Shown: in pieces, positions 54,367 through 63,345 of the stretch | Numbering within the stretch: position 1 is the stretch's first letter | Layout: the number at the start of each line of letters is the position of its first letter | Source: an uncultured Bacilli bacterium | GTDB taxonomy: Bacteria > Bacillota_I > Bacilli_A > RF39 > UBA660 | Length of the DNA: 64,000 bases | NCBI GenBank assembly: GCA_934148535.1 | Contig: CAKPDF010000001.1 | Span: forward strand, 62,001 to 126,000 | Direction: 5' to 3' | Position numbers and translations under genes: made by a program | Notes under the pieces: model-generated | Seen by the model: only the letters and a program-made list of their open reading frames with translations | Databases searched by the model: none | What the model was told of the DNA's origin: nothing

Positions 54367-54440
54367 TGGTGCCACAAGTAGGAATCGGACCTACGTTAGA
54401 GCCTTACCATGGCCCCGTAATACCATTATACTATTGTGGC
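54367..54440 (-). tRNA. tRNA-Thr (GGT) with atypical T-loop
   Basis: Complete 74-base cloverleaf with anticodon loop ATGGTAA (anticodon GGT), 7-bp acceptor, encoded CCA. The T-loop is TCCGATT instead of the usual TTCxAxx, so position 55 is C. The D-stem has one T-T mismatch. Confidence 0.88.
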
Positions 54441-54453
54441 ATTTATGGTTCTT

Positions 54454-55257
54454 TTAGAACCATATTAATTTTATATATACTATTATTGCTATTATTACTC
54501 TATAGAAAGCAAATACTGAGAAGTCATGCTTTTTAATATAGTTAAGCAAGAATTTAATACTAATTACTCCTACTATAAATGAGGTAGTTATTCCTATTAT
54601 TACTTCTTTTGAAATTGCTAAATCTGGTAATTTTAATACTGTAGCACCTGCTATAATTGGAACTGATAATAGGAATGTAAATTTTGTTATTGCTTCTTTA
54701 TTTATTCCTAATAATCTTCCTGTTAGAATAGTTGTTCCACTTCTTGAAAATCCTGGTAATACTGCTAAGGCTTGAGAACATCCTACTATGAATGCTTGTT
54801 TAAATGTAATATCTTCAAACTTTGTTTCTTTATTTTTATAATGTTTAGATGCCCATCTATCTCCAGCATAAATCAAGACTCCCATTATTGCTAGGAATAG
54901 TGCTATTAACCAAATTTGTTTTCTAAATACTCCTTCGATTATATCATCTAAGAACAATCCTGCTAGTGCTCCTGGTATTGTTGCTATTACTAAATACCAA
55001 AACATTCTATTATTTAATGAATCTTTACCTTTAAATACTTTACTGCAAGCACCAGTAAATAAATTCCACCATTCTTTGAAATATATTACTAATACTGCTA
55101 ATAATGTTCCAAAGTGAAGGGCTATATCAAATGCTAACCCGCTTTCTTTCCAACCAAATAAAAATGGTACTAATATTAAATGTGCAGATGATGATATTGG
55201 TAAGAACTCGCCTATTCCTTGAACTATTCCTAATATTATACTTTGAATTACTGACAT
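54454..55257 (-). CDS. uppP: Undecaprenyl-diphosphatase UppP/BacA
   Basis: Recycles the wall lipid carrier. Multi-pass protein of 267 residues with conserved GIVQGIGEFLPISSSAHL near the N-terminus and PGFSRSGTTILTG in the C-terminal half (catalytic Glu/Arg). Ribosome site AAGGAGG. Confidence 0.97.
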   Translation of the reverse strand: MSVIQSIILGIVQGIGEFLPISSSAHLILVPFLFGWKESGLAFDIALHFGTLLAVLVIYFKEWWNLFTGACSKVFKGKDSLNNRMFWYLVIATIPGALAGLFLDDIIEGVFRKQIWLIALFLAIMGVLIYAGDRWASKHYKNKETKFEDITFKQAFIVGCSQALAVLPGFSRSGTTILTGRLLGINKEAITKFTFLLSVPIIAGATVLKLPDLAISKEVIIGITTSFIVGVISIKFLLNYIKKHDFSVFAFYRVIIAIIVYIKLIWF

Positions 55258-55404
55258 ATATTTCCTCCTTGCTATTTCTTTTTAATTATAACAAATTATA
55301 TAAGATAAGTAAATATAATCTATGTATTTTACTTTTTATATACATTATGTAATGTTTATTATGATATATAATATGATTAATAAATTAAATATATTTTTTA
55401 ATTA

Positions 55405-57417
55405 TTAATTTCTATTATAAACAATTAATCTATGTTGGCTTCTAGTACAGGATACATAAAATAAGTTTCTTTCTTTTTCAGAGTATTTATTATCTATGTT
55501 ATTATAAACTATTACTGAATCAAATTCTAAGCCTTTTGAAATATATGATGGTATTACTACTAGTTTTCTGTCATATTTGGTAGTAGATGCGTCTATTTTA
55601 ATTATTTGAGTATCATTTTTTAATAATTCATATATTTTGTTTACTTCTTCTTCTGTTTTACAGATAATAGCAATTGATTTTGAGGTGGTAGATAAATCTT
55701 TTAAATCTTCTAATAACTGTTCTTTTAGTTTATTAGTTTCATGTTTTTCTAATACTTTAAAACTACTTTCTCTTCTTATAGCGCTTACATGATTTAGATT
55801 TAATATAGTATTTGTATATTCTATTATTTCTTTTGATGATCTATAGGTTTTATTTAATTCTATATAATATGAATTAGGAAATACTTCTTTTAATATATCT
55901 AGAGATTTATATTTATAGAATGGATTTATTGTTTGATTTATATCTCCTAGAATAGTGTATTTAGCATTTCTAAATAATTTATTTAGTAATATATATTGCA
56001 TTTTTGTATAGTCTTGGGCTTCATCTATTACTATTTGTCTTATACTAGTATTGTAATCAAAGCCTTCTAATAAACTTTTTAGATATACAAATATAGTAGA
56101 GTCTTCATATAATATTTCTTTTTTATTTAAGATAGTTTGTACTTTATATTTAGAAAAAATACTAGTAAAGAAGTTTTGATATATTTCTATGTAGTTTTTA
56201 TTTATATTTAAATTATCATATAATAACTTTAGTATTGTTTTCTTTTTAGTTAGTTTTCCTTCAAAAAATTTATCACATATTTTTTCTGCTATAAAATCTA
56301 TTCTTTTGAATAATGGGAAGTGATTATATCTTTTTAATAAAGAGTTTAATTCTTGTTTGGTGTAATCAAAGTCTCTTTTTATTATATCGTTTTGGAAATG
56401 TGTATTAATATTTATATTATTTACATAATCTTCTATGTCTTTTATTATTTCATCTGATTGTTTATATTCTATTATGTTATTATCTTTATTTTTATATTGA
56501 TAATATCTTTGAATAAAGTTAGTGAAGCTTTCTACGTTTTTGAATTCTTTTAAGTATGTTTTTAGAAAGTCATTCATAGTAGTTTGCATTGTGTTTTTTT
56601 CTCCTAGTTCTGGTAATACGTTTGATATGTATTCAGAGAATATTTGGTTTGGAGAAAATATTAATACATTATCTGAGGATAGATAGTCTATTTTATATAG
56701 AAGAAATGCTATACGGTGTAAGGCTACTGAGGTTTTACCTGATCCTGCTATACCTTGAACTATTAGGTTATCATGTTCTATATCTCTTATTACTTTGTTT
56801 TGTTCTTGTTGGATAGTATTAACGATATTTTTCATTTTGTCATCAGATTCTGTTGCTAATACTTCTTGTAATAATTCATCATCTATATTAATATCATTGT
56901 CAAATACGTGTATTAGTTTTCCGTCTTCTATTGTATATTGCCTTTTTCTAATAATTTCTCCTGTTATTTCTCCTTGAGGAGATGTATAGGAAGCATTACC
57001 TTTTTCATAGTCATAAAATAAGCTACATATTGGACTTCTCCAATCGTGTATTAGATATTTATAGTTATCTTCTAGATGGGTTATTCCTATGTATATATTA
57101 TCTATTGTATTAGTGTCATTACTTTTAAATAATATATTACCAAAGTATGGTTTATTTTGAATTTTAAATAGTTTTTGTAAGTATTCTCCTTTTTTCATCA
57201 TTAGGGATATTTCTAGATCATTATCACTCATCATTGTTTTTAATTCTCCTGGATCTAGTTCTGTATGAGAATCCCACATAAATTTTTTAAATTCTAAGGC
57301 TTTTTCATCTCTTTCTATTAGTTCTTCTCCTAGATTAGATATTTTGCCTCTTATTACTTTTATAGTATTATTTAAGTATTCAATTTCATTTGATAATTCT
57401 TTGTCTGATATTTTCAT
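55405..57417 (-). CDS. helD: HelD-like RNA-polymerase recycling helicase
   Basis: UvrD/Rep-like SF1 enzyme that removes stalled RNA polymerase. N-terminal coiled coil (residues 1-65), then the HelD signature YLIHDWRSPICSLFYDY with ITGEIIRKRQYTI, Walker A GIAGSGKTSVALHR, DEAQDYT, and C-terminal VIPSYISKGLEFDSVIVYN. 670 residues versus ~770 in Bacillus; the secondary-arm regions are shorter. Ribosome site AGGAGG. Confidence 0.94.
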   Translation of the reverse strand: MKISDKELSNEIEYLNNTIKVIRGKISNLGEELIERDEKALEFKKFMWDSHTELDPGELKTMMSDNDLEISLMMKKGEYLQKLFKIQNKPYFGNILFKSNDTNTIDNIYIGITHLEDNYKYLIHDWRSPICSLFYDYEKGNASYTSPQGEITGEIIRKRQYTIEDGKLIHVFDNDINIDDELLQEVLATESDDKMKNIVNTIQQEQNKVIRDIEHDNLIVQGIAGSGKTSVALHRIAFLLYKIDYLSSDNVLIFSPNQIFSEYISNVLPELGEKNTMQTTMNDFLKTYLKEFKNVESFTNFIQRYYQYKNKDNNIIEYKQSDEIIKDIEDYVNNININTHFQNDIIKRDFDYTKQELNSLLKRYNHFPLFKRIDFIAEKICDKFFEGKLTKKKTILKLLYDNLNINKNYIEIYQNFFTSIFSKYKVQTILNKKEILYEDSTIFVYLKSLLEGFDYNTSIRQIVIDEAQDYTKMQYILLNKLFRNAKYTILGDINQTINPFYKYKSLDILKEVFPNSYYIELNKTYRSSKEIIEYTNTILNLNHVSAIRRESSFKVLEKHETNKLKEQLLEDLKDLSTTSKSIAIICKTEEEVNKIYELLKNDTQIIKIDASTTKYDRKLVVIPSYISKGLEFDSVIVYNNIDNKYSEKERNLFYVSCTRSQHRLIVYNRN

Positions 57418-57630
57418 TATTACTACCTCCTATTCTACTTTAATATATACGACAAAAAGCGTCTTTTTTATAAAAGAGCGCATATTCTTTGAAAACTTAA
57501 ATTATATTATCTTTGAAAAACGTCAATTAAAAGATAACATATTATTTAATAAAAGTAAAGTGTTTTTTGTATTTATAATACATAATTATATATAGTTATA
57601 TTAATTATATAGAAACTATAAGATAATTTA

Positions 57631-57674
57631 CACACTAGACTTGACAGGCTCCTCCCGCTAGGGAAACTGACGTC
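57631..57674 (-). other. GC-rich inverted repeat after the variable-tail surface gene
   Basis: The 44 bases after the stop are far more GC-rich than the AT-rich gap beyond. An imperfect stem TTTCCC/GGGAGG with tetraloop TAGC is flanked by CAG/CTG and GAC/GTC pairs. A hairpin just past the target is a known part of some DGR systems; here it is only suggestive. The rest of the 57418-57674 gap is AT-rich and shows nothing firm. Confidence 0.4.
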
Positions 57675-59222
57675 CTATCCAATTATGTATGGATCAGATT
57701 GTGTTCCTGTTCCTGCTTCGTTAACTATTTGTGTACTTGATTTGAGATATGCGACTGGGCGCACCCCGAGGGAGAAGAAGACGTAGAGGTTGTTGACGAT
57801 GCCGGACGAACCCACGCCGAACGCATAAGAGGAATTGCCGGAATACGGGGAAATTAACCTGGTGGCACTACCGTTAAACAGCCAGTCTGTGCCTGTACAA
57901 TTGGTTGTGTCATTATTGTAATTATATCCATCTTTTGTACATACACTTAAATCTGTCGCATAGGCATAGTCTGATGGATACATTAAACCTATATATCCTA
58001 TCCATGATGTATTTCTTCCTGTGTATACTGTAGTTCCACTTTCAAAGTTATAATAGTCATCTGAATATAATCCAGAATTTGTTGAAATTCCTCCTAAATG
58101 ATATTTGACTTTATCTATTTGATTTTTGGCTGTATCTGTTAAACCAGTAGATGTAAAATCACACGATGTTGTGGCATTGTTTATACCTTTAAAACAAGTT
58201 CCACTTGTCTTATTCCAGTATAGGCTTTGTCCGTTTCCATTATCATTTGAGTCAGTTGTATAAACAGTACTAGGATTTAATATTTTCATTAATCTTGCGG
58301 TAGTCCATTCATTTTTACCATTTGCATCTTCTGCTCCAGTAGTTGTATCTTTGTTATCCCAAGAATAGTCACCAATAGATGTTGCTCTTATTAATTTTAT
58401 TCTTTTTGATACATTGCCATTTTCATCTTCTGTATCAAATATACCTATTATTCTCCATCCTGCACTCTCTCCATTAAATGTTACATAATTATTAGGATTT
58501 GCTCCATAATATCTAATATTACCAAAAGAGTCTTGCATTAATCCAACACTAGATGCTTGAGTTATTGTTTCTCCTCCTGCTGTGGTTACAGAAGTTTTAG
58601 TAGCGTTAGTATATAAATCATTAACAATATCTACAAATGTAGTTGAAGTACTATTTTTACATATTTCGTTTGTAGATTTTGCTTCTGCATATATTTTACC
58701 AGTAAAGTTTGTTTGTAAATAATCATTATTTATTTTATTTGAATCTAAATAAAAATATATTGTATATGTAGTAGAAGTAGTATTTTTTATATCAAAATTA
58801 TCATATAAGATGCTTACTCCTGTTTTAGTAATACTACCTGATTTAACTTCTGAAGAACCAAGATACACTTTATAACTTAATCCACCTTTTGATAAATCTA
58901 TGGATGCTGTTATATTAGCAGATATTGTACCTGTTCCACATATATCACAATCTGCATTTCTTGATATAGTTAAAGTAGTAGATACAGCTTCATCTTTATT
59001 AAAAGATGTCTGTGCTACTAATCCTGTTCCAGAAGTTATTGAACCAAAGTTAATATCTTGTCCTTTGGTATAATCTACTTTAAAACATTTAGTATTTCCT
59101 GCTATAGAGGTGTTAGAACTTGCCCAAGTTAATATAGCATAAGTTGTTCCTAACGCTATTATTACTAACAATAATATTAAAAATGTTAATTTAGTTTTTG
59201 TTAATTTTAATTTATCTTTCAT
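57675..59222 (-). CDS. Exported surface protein with lectin-like variable tail
   Basis: The 515-residue protein has one N-terminal hydrophobic export segment (LTFLILLLVIIALGTTYAIL). A beta-rich middle (~35-190) follows, with Cys (CDICGTG), then a Thr/Asn-rich domain, and a C-terminal lectin/FGE-like module (GWRIIGIF, GYIGLMYPSDYAY, SPYSGNSSY, LGVRPVAYL) ending GTGTQSDPYIIG. The tail from about residue 440 is encoded by GC-rich DNA. Export route may be SipW-like; unproven. ATG at 59222 follows GGGTG. Confidence 0.75.
   Translation of the reverse strand: MKDKLKLTKTKLTFLILLLVIIALGTTYAILTWASSNTSIAGNTKCFKVDYTKGQDINFGSITSGTGLVAQTSFNKDEAVSTTLTISRNADCDICGTGTISANITASIDLSKGGLSYKVYLGSSEVKSGSITKTGVSILYDNFDIKNTTSTTYTIYFYLDSNKINNDYLQTNFTGKIYAEAKSTNEICKNSTSTTFVDIVNDLYTNATKTSVTTAGGETITQASSVGLMQDSFGNIRYYGANPNNYVTFNGESAGWRIIGIFDTEDENGNVSKRIKLIRATSIGDYSWDNKDTTTGAEDANGKNEWTTARLMKILNPSTVYTTDSNDNGNGQSLYWNKTSGTCFKGINNATTSCDFTSTGLTDTAKNQIDKVKYHLGGISTNSGLYSDDYYNFESGTTVYTGRNTSWIGYIGLMYPSDYAYATDLSVCTKDGYNYNNDTTNCTGTDWLFNGSATRLISPYSGNSSYAFGVGSSGIVNNLYVFFSLGVRPVAYLKSSTQIVNEAGTGTQSDPYIIG
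57745..57905 (-). other. GC-rich variable-region-like tail of the surface protein
   Basis: About 60% G+C in 57751-57840 (55 of 90 by hand count) inside a gene otherwise about 30-35% G+C, with C-ending codons (AAC, TCC, TTC, GTC, GGC). It ends in a conserved-looking GVRPVAYLKS part, as in DGR targets where adenine positions are randomised. No reverse transcriptase or template repeat was found in the window. Confidence 0.55.
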
Positions 59223-59254
59223 GATTATCACACCCATTTATTTTCTAAGATAAG

Positions 59255-59300
59255 TATAACAAAATAGTAAGAATTAATCAATCTATATTCTTACTATTTT
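59255..59300 (-). terminator. Terminator of the smr gene
   Basis: AAAATAGTAAGAAT/ATTCTTACTATTTT 14-bp stem with a 12-nt loop; the stem's own T-run and TTGTTAT give the U-tract on the minus strand. Confidence 0.8.
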
Positions 59301-59563
59301 TATAATTTTATTTCTACTATAGTACATCCTACATTTAAATTATCTACTTTATATGATGATACATTTTTATTTTTTGATAAAGTATTATGAACACTTTCTT
59401 TTACTTTACCAGTTCCTATTCCATGTATTATTACTACTTTAGGATATTTCATTTTTAAGGCTTCATCTATAAAATCATTTGTTGCTACTCTTGCACTTTC
59501 TATATCATATCCATGTAAATCTATCTTTGGTAGTATATCTAAAAATATATTATAACTTTGCAT
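59300..59563 (-). CDS. Small MutS-related (Smr) domain protein
   Basis: The 87-residue protein consists of a single Smr domain: IDLHGYDIESARVATNDFID and VVIIHGIGTGKVKESV, the LDLHG and HGxGxG signatures. Lone Smr proteins may act as nucleases; here the role is unknown. Follows the histidine-kinase gene by 16 bases, so likely co-transcribed. Confidence 0.93.
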   Translation of the reverse strand: MQSYNIFLDILPKIDLHGYDIESARVATNDFIDEALKMKYPKVVIIHGIGTGKVKESVHNTLSKNKNVSSYKVDNLNVGCTIVEIKL

Positions 59564-59579
59564 AAAATCACCGTATTAA

Positions 59580-60812
59580 TTATAACACATATTTTGGTAA
59601 TTTTATAGTTACTTTAGTATAGACATTTTCAACTGAATCATATATTAATTCTCCATTATGAGATTTTATTATTTCATTAGATAGTGTTACTCCTAATCCT
59701 GTTCCATTTCTTTTAGTAGTAAAGAACATTTCTTTTATTTTAGACAAGGTATATTCATTCATACCAATTCCATTATCTTTTATTGTTATATAGTAATATT
59801 TATTATCTTCTTTGGATGATATTTCTATTAATCCTTCTTCTTTTATTGCTTCTATACTATTTTTTAACATATTTATAAGTACTTGTTTTAATCGGTTATA
59901 ATCTCCTTCTATATATCTTTCATCTTCATTTTGATTATATATATATTTTATATTTTTATTTATTATTAATATTTTTAAGGAATCACTTATATCATCTAAT
60001 AACATATTTATGTCTATTATTTCTTTTGCTATTTTTATTTTACTAAACTCCATAAAGTCATTCATTATATTTAAACTTCTTTCTAATTCTTGTTTAATAA
60101 TGGTTATATATTTACTAGTCTGCTCTTGATTAGAGGGATCTATCATTTCTAAATATCCTTTACATACTGCAATTGGATTTTTTACTTCGTGGGTTATTTT
60201 AAATAATGAATTTTTTACTTGTTTTTCTTTTTCTAAGTTAGATACAGTTTGATACAAGTTAGTAATATTATTAGTTAGATTAAATAAATATAATAAAATG
60301 AATGGTACTATATAAAAGATTATCATAATTACTACTAATTCTATGAATGATGATAGATTTGTTATTTTAAATTTATAATAATATTCAAATGATATAAAAA
60401 ATCCTTGTATTATTGATATTATTAGTATAAATTTATTTTCTTTGGTGTTTTTTTTCCTAGATATTAAATATATGATAAAGTAACAGATAAATTTAATTAT
60501 CATTAAATACACTTCATGATGATAAATATATTTAGTATACCATATTGTTATTATTGATAATATTATGGCTGTTTTATGTTCTTTTTTTAGATACGCTAAT
60601 AAGATTGGAATATTTGCAAATAACGTTATTTTACTTATGTCTTTTCCTCCATATTTAAAGCAAAAATATAATGAAGTAAATAACGAGAGATTTAGTAATA
60701 TATTATTATATTTTTCACATTTTAGTTCTCTATAACAGTTATATATAAAATATATTAATATTGGAAATGTTATTAAGATTAAATTTAAAATTATGGTTCC
60801 CGCAATATTCAT
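59580..60812 (-). CDS. Membrane sensor histidine kinase, KinB-like
   Basis: The 410-residue protein has about six membrane segments (to ~residue 180), then HisKA with His208 in HEVKNPIAVCKGYLEM, N-box NMLKNSIEAI, G1 DNGIGMNE, G2 GTGLGVTLS. The H-box and layout match sporulation kinases KinB/KinD that feed Spo0F or Spo0A. A perfect 0A box lies ~50 bases upstream. Followed by smr. Input signal is unknown. Confidence 0.88.
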   Translation of the reverse strand: MNIAGTIILNLILITFPILIYFIYNCYRELKCEKYNNILLNLSLFTSLYFCFKYGGKDISKITLFANIPILLAYLKKEHKTAIILSIITIWYTKYIYHHEVYLMIIKFICYFIIYLISRKKNTKENKFILIISIIQGFFISFEYYYKFKITNLSSFIELVVIMIIFYIVPFILLYLFNLTNNITNLYQTVSNLEKEKQVKNSLFKITHEVKNPIAVCKGYLEMIDPSNQEQTSKYITIIKQELERSLNIMNDFMEFSKIKIAKEIIDINMLLDDISDSLKILIINKNIKYIYNQNEDERYIEGDYNRLKQVLINMLKNSIEAIKEEGLIEISSKEDNKYYYITIKDNGIGMNEYTLSKIKEMFFTTKRNGTGLGVTLSNEIIKSHNGELIYDSVENVYTKVTIKLPKYVL

Positions 60813-60861
60813 ATTAATTCCTCTTTTCTTTTGTTATTATACGACATTTATTTTATAAATT

Positions 60862-60869
60862 TTGTCGAA
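60862..60869 (+). promoter_or_regulatory. Spo0A-box match upstream of the KinB-like kinase
   Basis: TTGTCGAA, a full match to the 0A-box consensus, 50 bases before the kinase start. Suggests Spo0A-P control of its own kinase. Confidence 0.55.
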
Positions 60870-60883
60870 TTTTGTCAGAAGAG

Positions 60884-60912
60884 GTCAAAAAAAATAGAAA
60901 TTTGCATTTCTA
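60884..60912 (-). terminator. Terminator of the EIIB-like gene
   Basis: TAGAAAT/ATTTCTA stem with GCAA loop and eight T on the minus strand, overlapping the stop. Confidence 0.9.
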
Positions 60913-61227
60913 TCTTAAATCGTCTATGTATCTTTTTAATTCTTTTGCATTTTTGCCATAGATTATTTTCAGTTGATCTTCTATTTCTACTACTCCTTTA
61001 GCACCTAATTTCATTATTCCTTCTTTATTGGCTAAATTTACGTCTTTTAAGGTTACTTTGAACCTCGACATTTCTGCTTCGGTTTCTACTATATTGTCTT
61101 TTCCTCCTAGAAGATCAACTAATTTATTTATTTCTAATTTAAAATCCTTTTTATTTATTTTGGTTATAGCTAATGCGATAATTACTAATACTGCTATAAT
61201 TATGATATATCCTATATATCCGTCCAC
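60910..61227 (-). CDS. Membrane-anchored PTS EIIB-like protein lacking the active Cys
   Basis: The 105-residue protein has one N-terminal membrane segment (IIIIAVLVIIALAIT) and a glucose-type EIIB-like domain (LVDLLGGKDNIVETEAEMSR, then VTLKDVN, LGAKGVVEI). EIIB proteins have Cys-x-T/S-R-L for phosphotransfer; here the Cys position is Glu (AEMSRF), so phosphotransfer is unlikely. The GTG at 61227 follows GAGGTG. Similar Cys-less small proteins exist in Firmicutes with no known role. Confidence 0.72.
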   Translation of the reverse strand: MDGYIGYIIIIAVLVIIALAITKINKKDFKLEINKLVDLLGGKDNIVETEAEMSRFKVTLKDVNLANKEGIMKLGAKGVVEIEDQLKIIYGKNAKELKRYIDDLR

Positions 61228-61274
61228 TATTACCACCTCACTTTAATTATACTATAATTTTTATATTTTAACAA

Positions 61275-62795
61275 CTATTTCAAGATATATTTAATTGTAA
61301 CATTTCTGATATTTAATTCAATCCATATACTTTGGGCATCTTCTATATTCTTATCTACTTCTATATATATTCCTTTTTTATAATTTCCAGGAGTCTTATC
61401 TTCTTTTCTTTGACTAGTATATTTTACATCATCTTTTTTATATAATATGTTTCCGTAATTATTTATTAAATCATAATTAGTAATATTTGATAATGATGAT
61501 GTAATATCTAGATATAAAATCATATTACTAGGACTTGTTATATATTTCTTTCCTTCAAAAGATTTTCCATCTATTTCGTATGTATAATTATATGTAAATT
61601 TATCTTTTATTTCATAAGAATTTATTTGAAATGTGAAAGAAGATAAAACTGTGTTTGATAAATCTATTGGGTTAGATAATGTGTATTCATATTTTTTTTC
61701 ATTATTATCTAAATTTATTGGGGATAAATCTATTTTTGTATCTTTAACATTTCCAGAATAATTTATATAAAAGTTATTGGATATATCTTCTTCTTTTATC
61801 TCATATACTAGTAGATATGTATTGTAATTTTTTATTACTTGATTTTTATAACCTGTGCCTAAATCTTTAAAATATGAATAATACTTCAAGGTGTTTGTAT
61901 ATTTATTTTTATTTGTTTTTAATACTACATTGGCTGTATTTAGGGTTGCATTATCAGTTTTAGGATTTACTGATAATTTAATTATTAAGAATGCTCCATT
62001 ATCTTTTAATATTTCACCATTATAAGATTTATTTGTTATATAACTATTAGTTATTTGCATATCAAAATTATCTGAAGAGAATGTTTCATTTTGTTTATAT
62101 ACTTTATTTACTATGGTTTTATCTATAGTGATAGTTGATAGGCCTAATAATATAATTACTGCTAGTGATATTAATACAAATAATTTATTTTCAGCATAAT
62201 AATATTTTAACTCTCTTATTTTTCTATTTAACTTTTGGGTAAATTTATGTTGATTAAAGCCCATTGTTAATTCTACTTCTTCATCATCTGTTACATCTAT
62301 ATTTAAGTTACCTATATCTTCTGAAAAATTAAATTTCTTTATATCAAATCCTATTGCTCTTATTGTTGTTAAGACAATTGTTCCATATTGGAATATTAAA
62401 ATTATTCTAAGTAAATCTCTATATAATAATACTGTTTTTGTTTCTAGTACATTATTATATATTGTCATCATTCCATTAGTTGCAATAAGGATTATAACTA
62501 GATCTACAATATATATTAATATTAATAAGAGATAGAGAAATTTGGGTTTCTTTTTATATTTCATCAATATAAATAATATCAGGCATACTATGATGGACGC
62601 TACAATGACTATATATGGTATGTTACTGAGATAATTTACTGCATTTAGTTTACCTATACTGCCATTTATGAAACCATTATAAAAATTTAATAATCCACTT
62701 ACAAAGAATGCTAAATATATGTATAGTGCTGTTAATATAGCATGTATTAGTTTAAAGTTTTTTATTAAGAATGCATATGGTTTTTTTAATATCAT
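61275..62795 (-). CDS. Membrane protein with extracytoplasmic beta domain, unknown
   Basis: The 506-residue protein has four N-terminal membrane segments, a cytosolic stretch with acidic DVTDDEEVELT, a fifth segment near 205-225 (LFVLISLAVIILLGLSTI), then ~280 residues outside, Asn/Tyr/Thr-rich. No catalytic motif seen. Ribosome site AGGAGGAG. Stands alone. Confidence 0.62.
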   Translation of the reverse strand: MILKKPYAFLIKNFKLIHAILTALYIYLAFFVSGLLNFYNGFINGSIGKLNAVNYLSNIPYIVIVASIIVCLILFILMKYKKKPKFLYLLLILIYIVDLVIILIATNGMMTIYNNVLETKTVLLYRDLLRIILIFQYGTIVLTTIRAIGFDIKKFNFSEDIGNLNIDVTDDEEVELTMGFNQHKFTQKLNRKIRELKYYYAENKLFVLISLAVIILLGLSTITIDKTIVNKVYKQNETFSSDNFDMQITNSYITNKSYNGEILKDNGAFLIIKLSVNPKTDNATLNTANVVLKTNKNKYTNTLKYYSYFKDLGTGYKNQVIKNYNTYLLVYEIKEEDISNNFYINYSGNVKDTKIDLSPINLDNNEKKYEYTLSNPIDLSNTVLSSFTFQINSYEIKDKFTYNYTYEIDGKSFEGKKYITSPSNMILYLDITSSLSNITNYDLINNYGNILYKKDDVKYTSQRKEDKTPGNYKKGIYIEVDKNIEDAQSIWIELNIRNVTIKYILK

Positions 62796-62850
62796 TTTTT
62801 ACTCCTCCTATTATGTATTAATTATATTATTAACTTAGGGTTATGTCAAT

Positions 62851-62880
62851 AAAAGAAAAAAAGAAAATCACTTTTCTTTT
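62851..62880 (-). terminator. Terminator of the LysM gene
   Basis: AAAAGAAAA/TTTTCTTTT stem with TCAC loop and T-rich tail on the minus strand, overlapping the stop. Confidence 0.72.
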
Positions 62881-63314
62881 ATGATTACTATTTGGTCTGG
62901 GGATAAGGATAAATTTCTGTTTTCTTCTAAAATATAAGTTATGTCTGTGTTATATTGATTTGATATATTTGATAAGGTATCTCCATTTCTAGTTAGGTAT
63001 ATTTGATAATTACTTCTTGGTATTATTAAGGTTTGATTGGGATAGATATAGTCATTTTTATCTAGTCCATTTAGTTTTAGTAGTAAATCTTCATCTACTT
63101 TATAAGTTTTTGCTATTTGATAAACACTATCTCCTTTTTTTACTTTGTAGTATTGAAATGGAGTTTTATTTTTAGGTACTACTAGATACTCTAAACCTAT
63201 GATACTATTATTATTTAAACCATTTATTTGAACTAGTACTTCCGGATCTACTCCATATAATTCTGCAATAGACTCTAGTGTATCATTAGGATTTATTTTA
63301 TATACTTCATACAT
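62868..63314 (-). CDS. Triple LysM protein
   Basis: The 148 residues are three LysM repeats (~45 each): INPNDTLESIAELYGVDPEV, VKKGDSVYQIAKTYKVDEDL and LTRNGDTLSNISNQYNTDIT. LysM domains bind N-acetylglucosamine polymers. No signal peptide is seen, so like SafA-type or spore-associated LysM proteins it may act in the mother cell; inference. ATG at 63314 (fifth codon of the longest frame) suits the upstream GGAG at 12 bases. Confidence 0.85.
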   Translation of the reverse strand: MYEVYKINPNDTLESIAELYGVDPEVLVQINGLNNNSIIGLEYLVVPKNKTPFQYYKVKKGDSVYQIAKTYKVDEDLLLKLNGLDKNDYIYPNQTLIIPRSNYQIYLTRNGDTLSNISNQYNTDITYILEENRNLSLSPDQIVIIKEK

Positions 63315-63345
63315 ATAATTAATCATCTCCTATGATAGAATATGC

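Noticed and set aside
57418..57630. TTGACG near TATAAT upstream of helD
   Set aside because: The spacer is about 14 bases, too short for a normal promoter; nothing firm seen.
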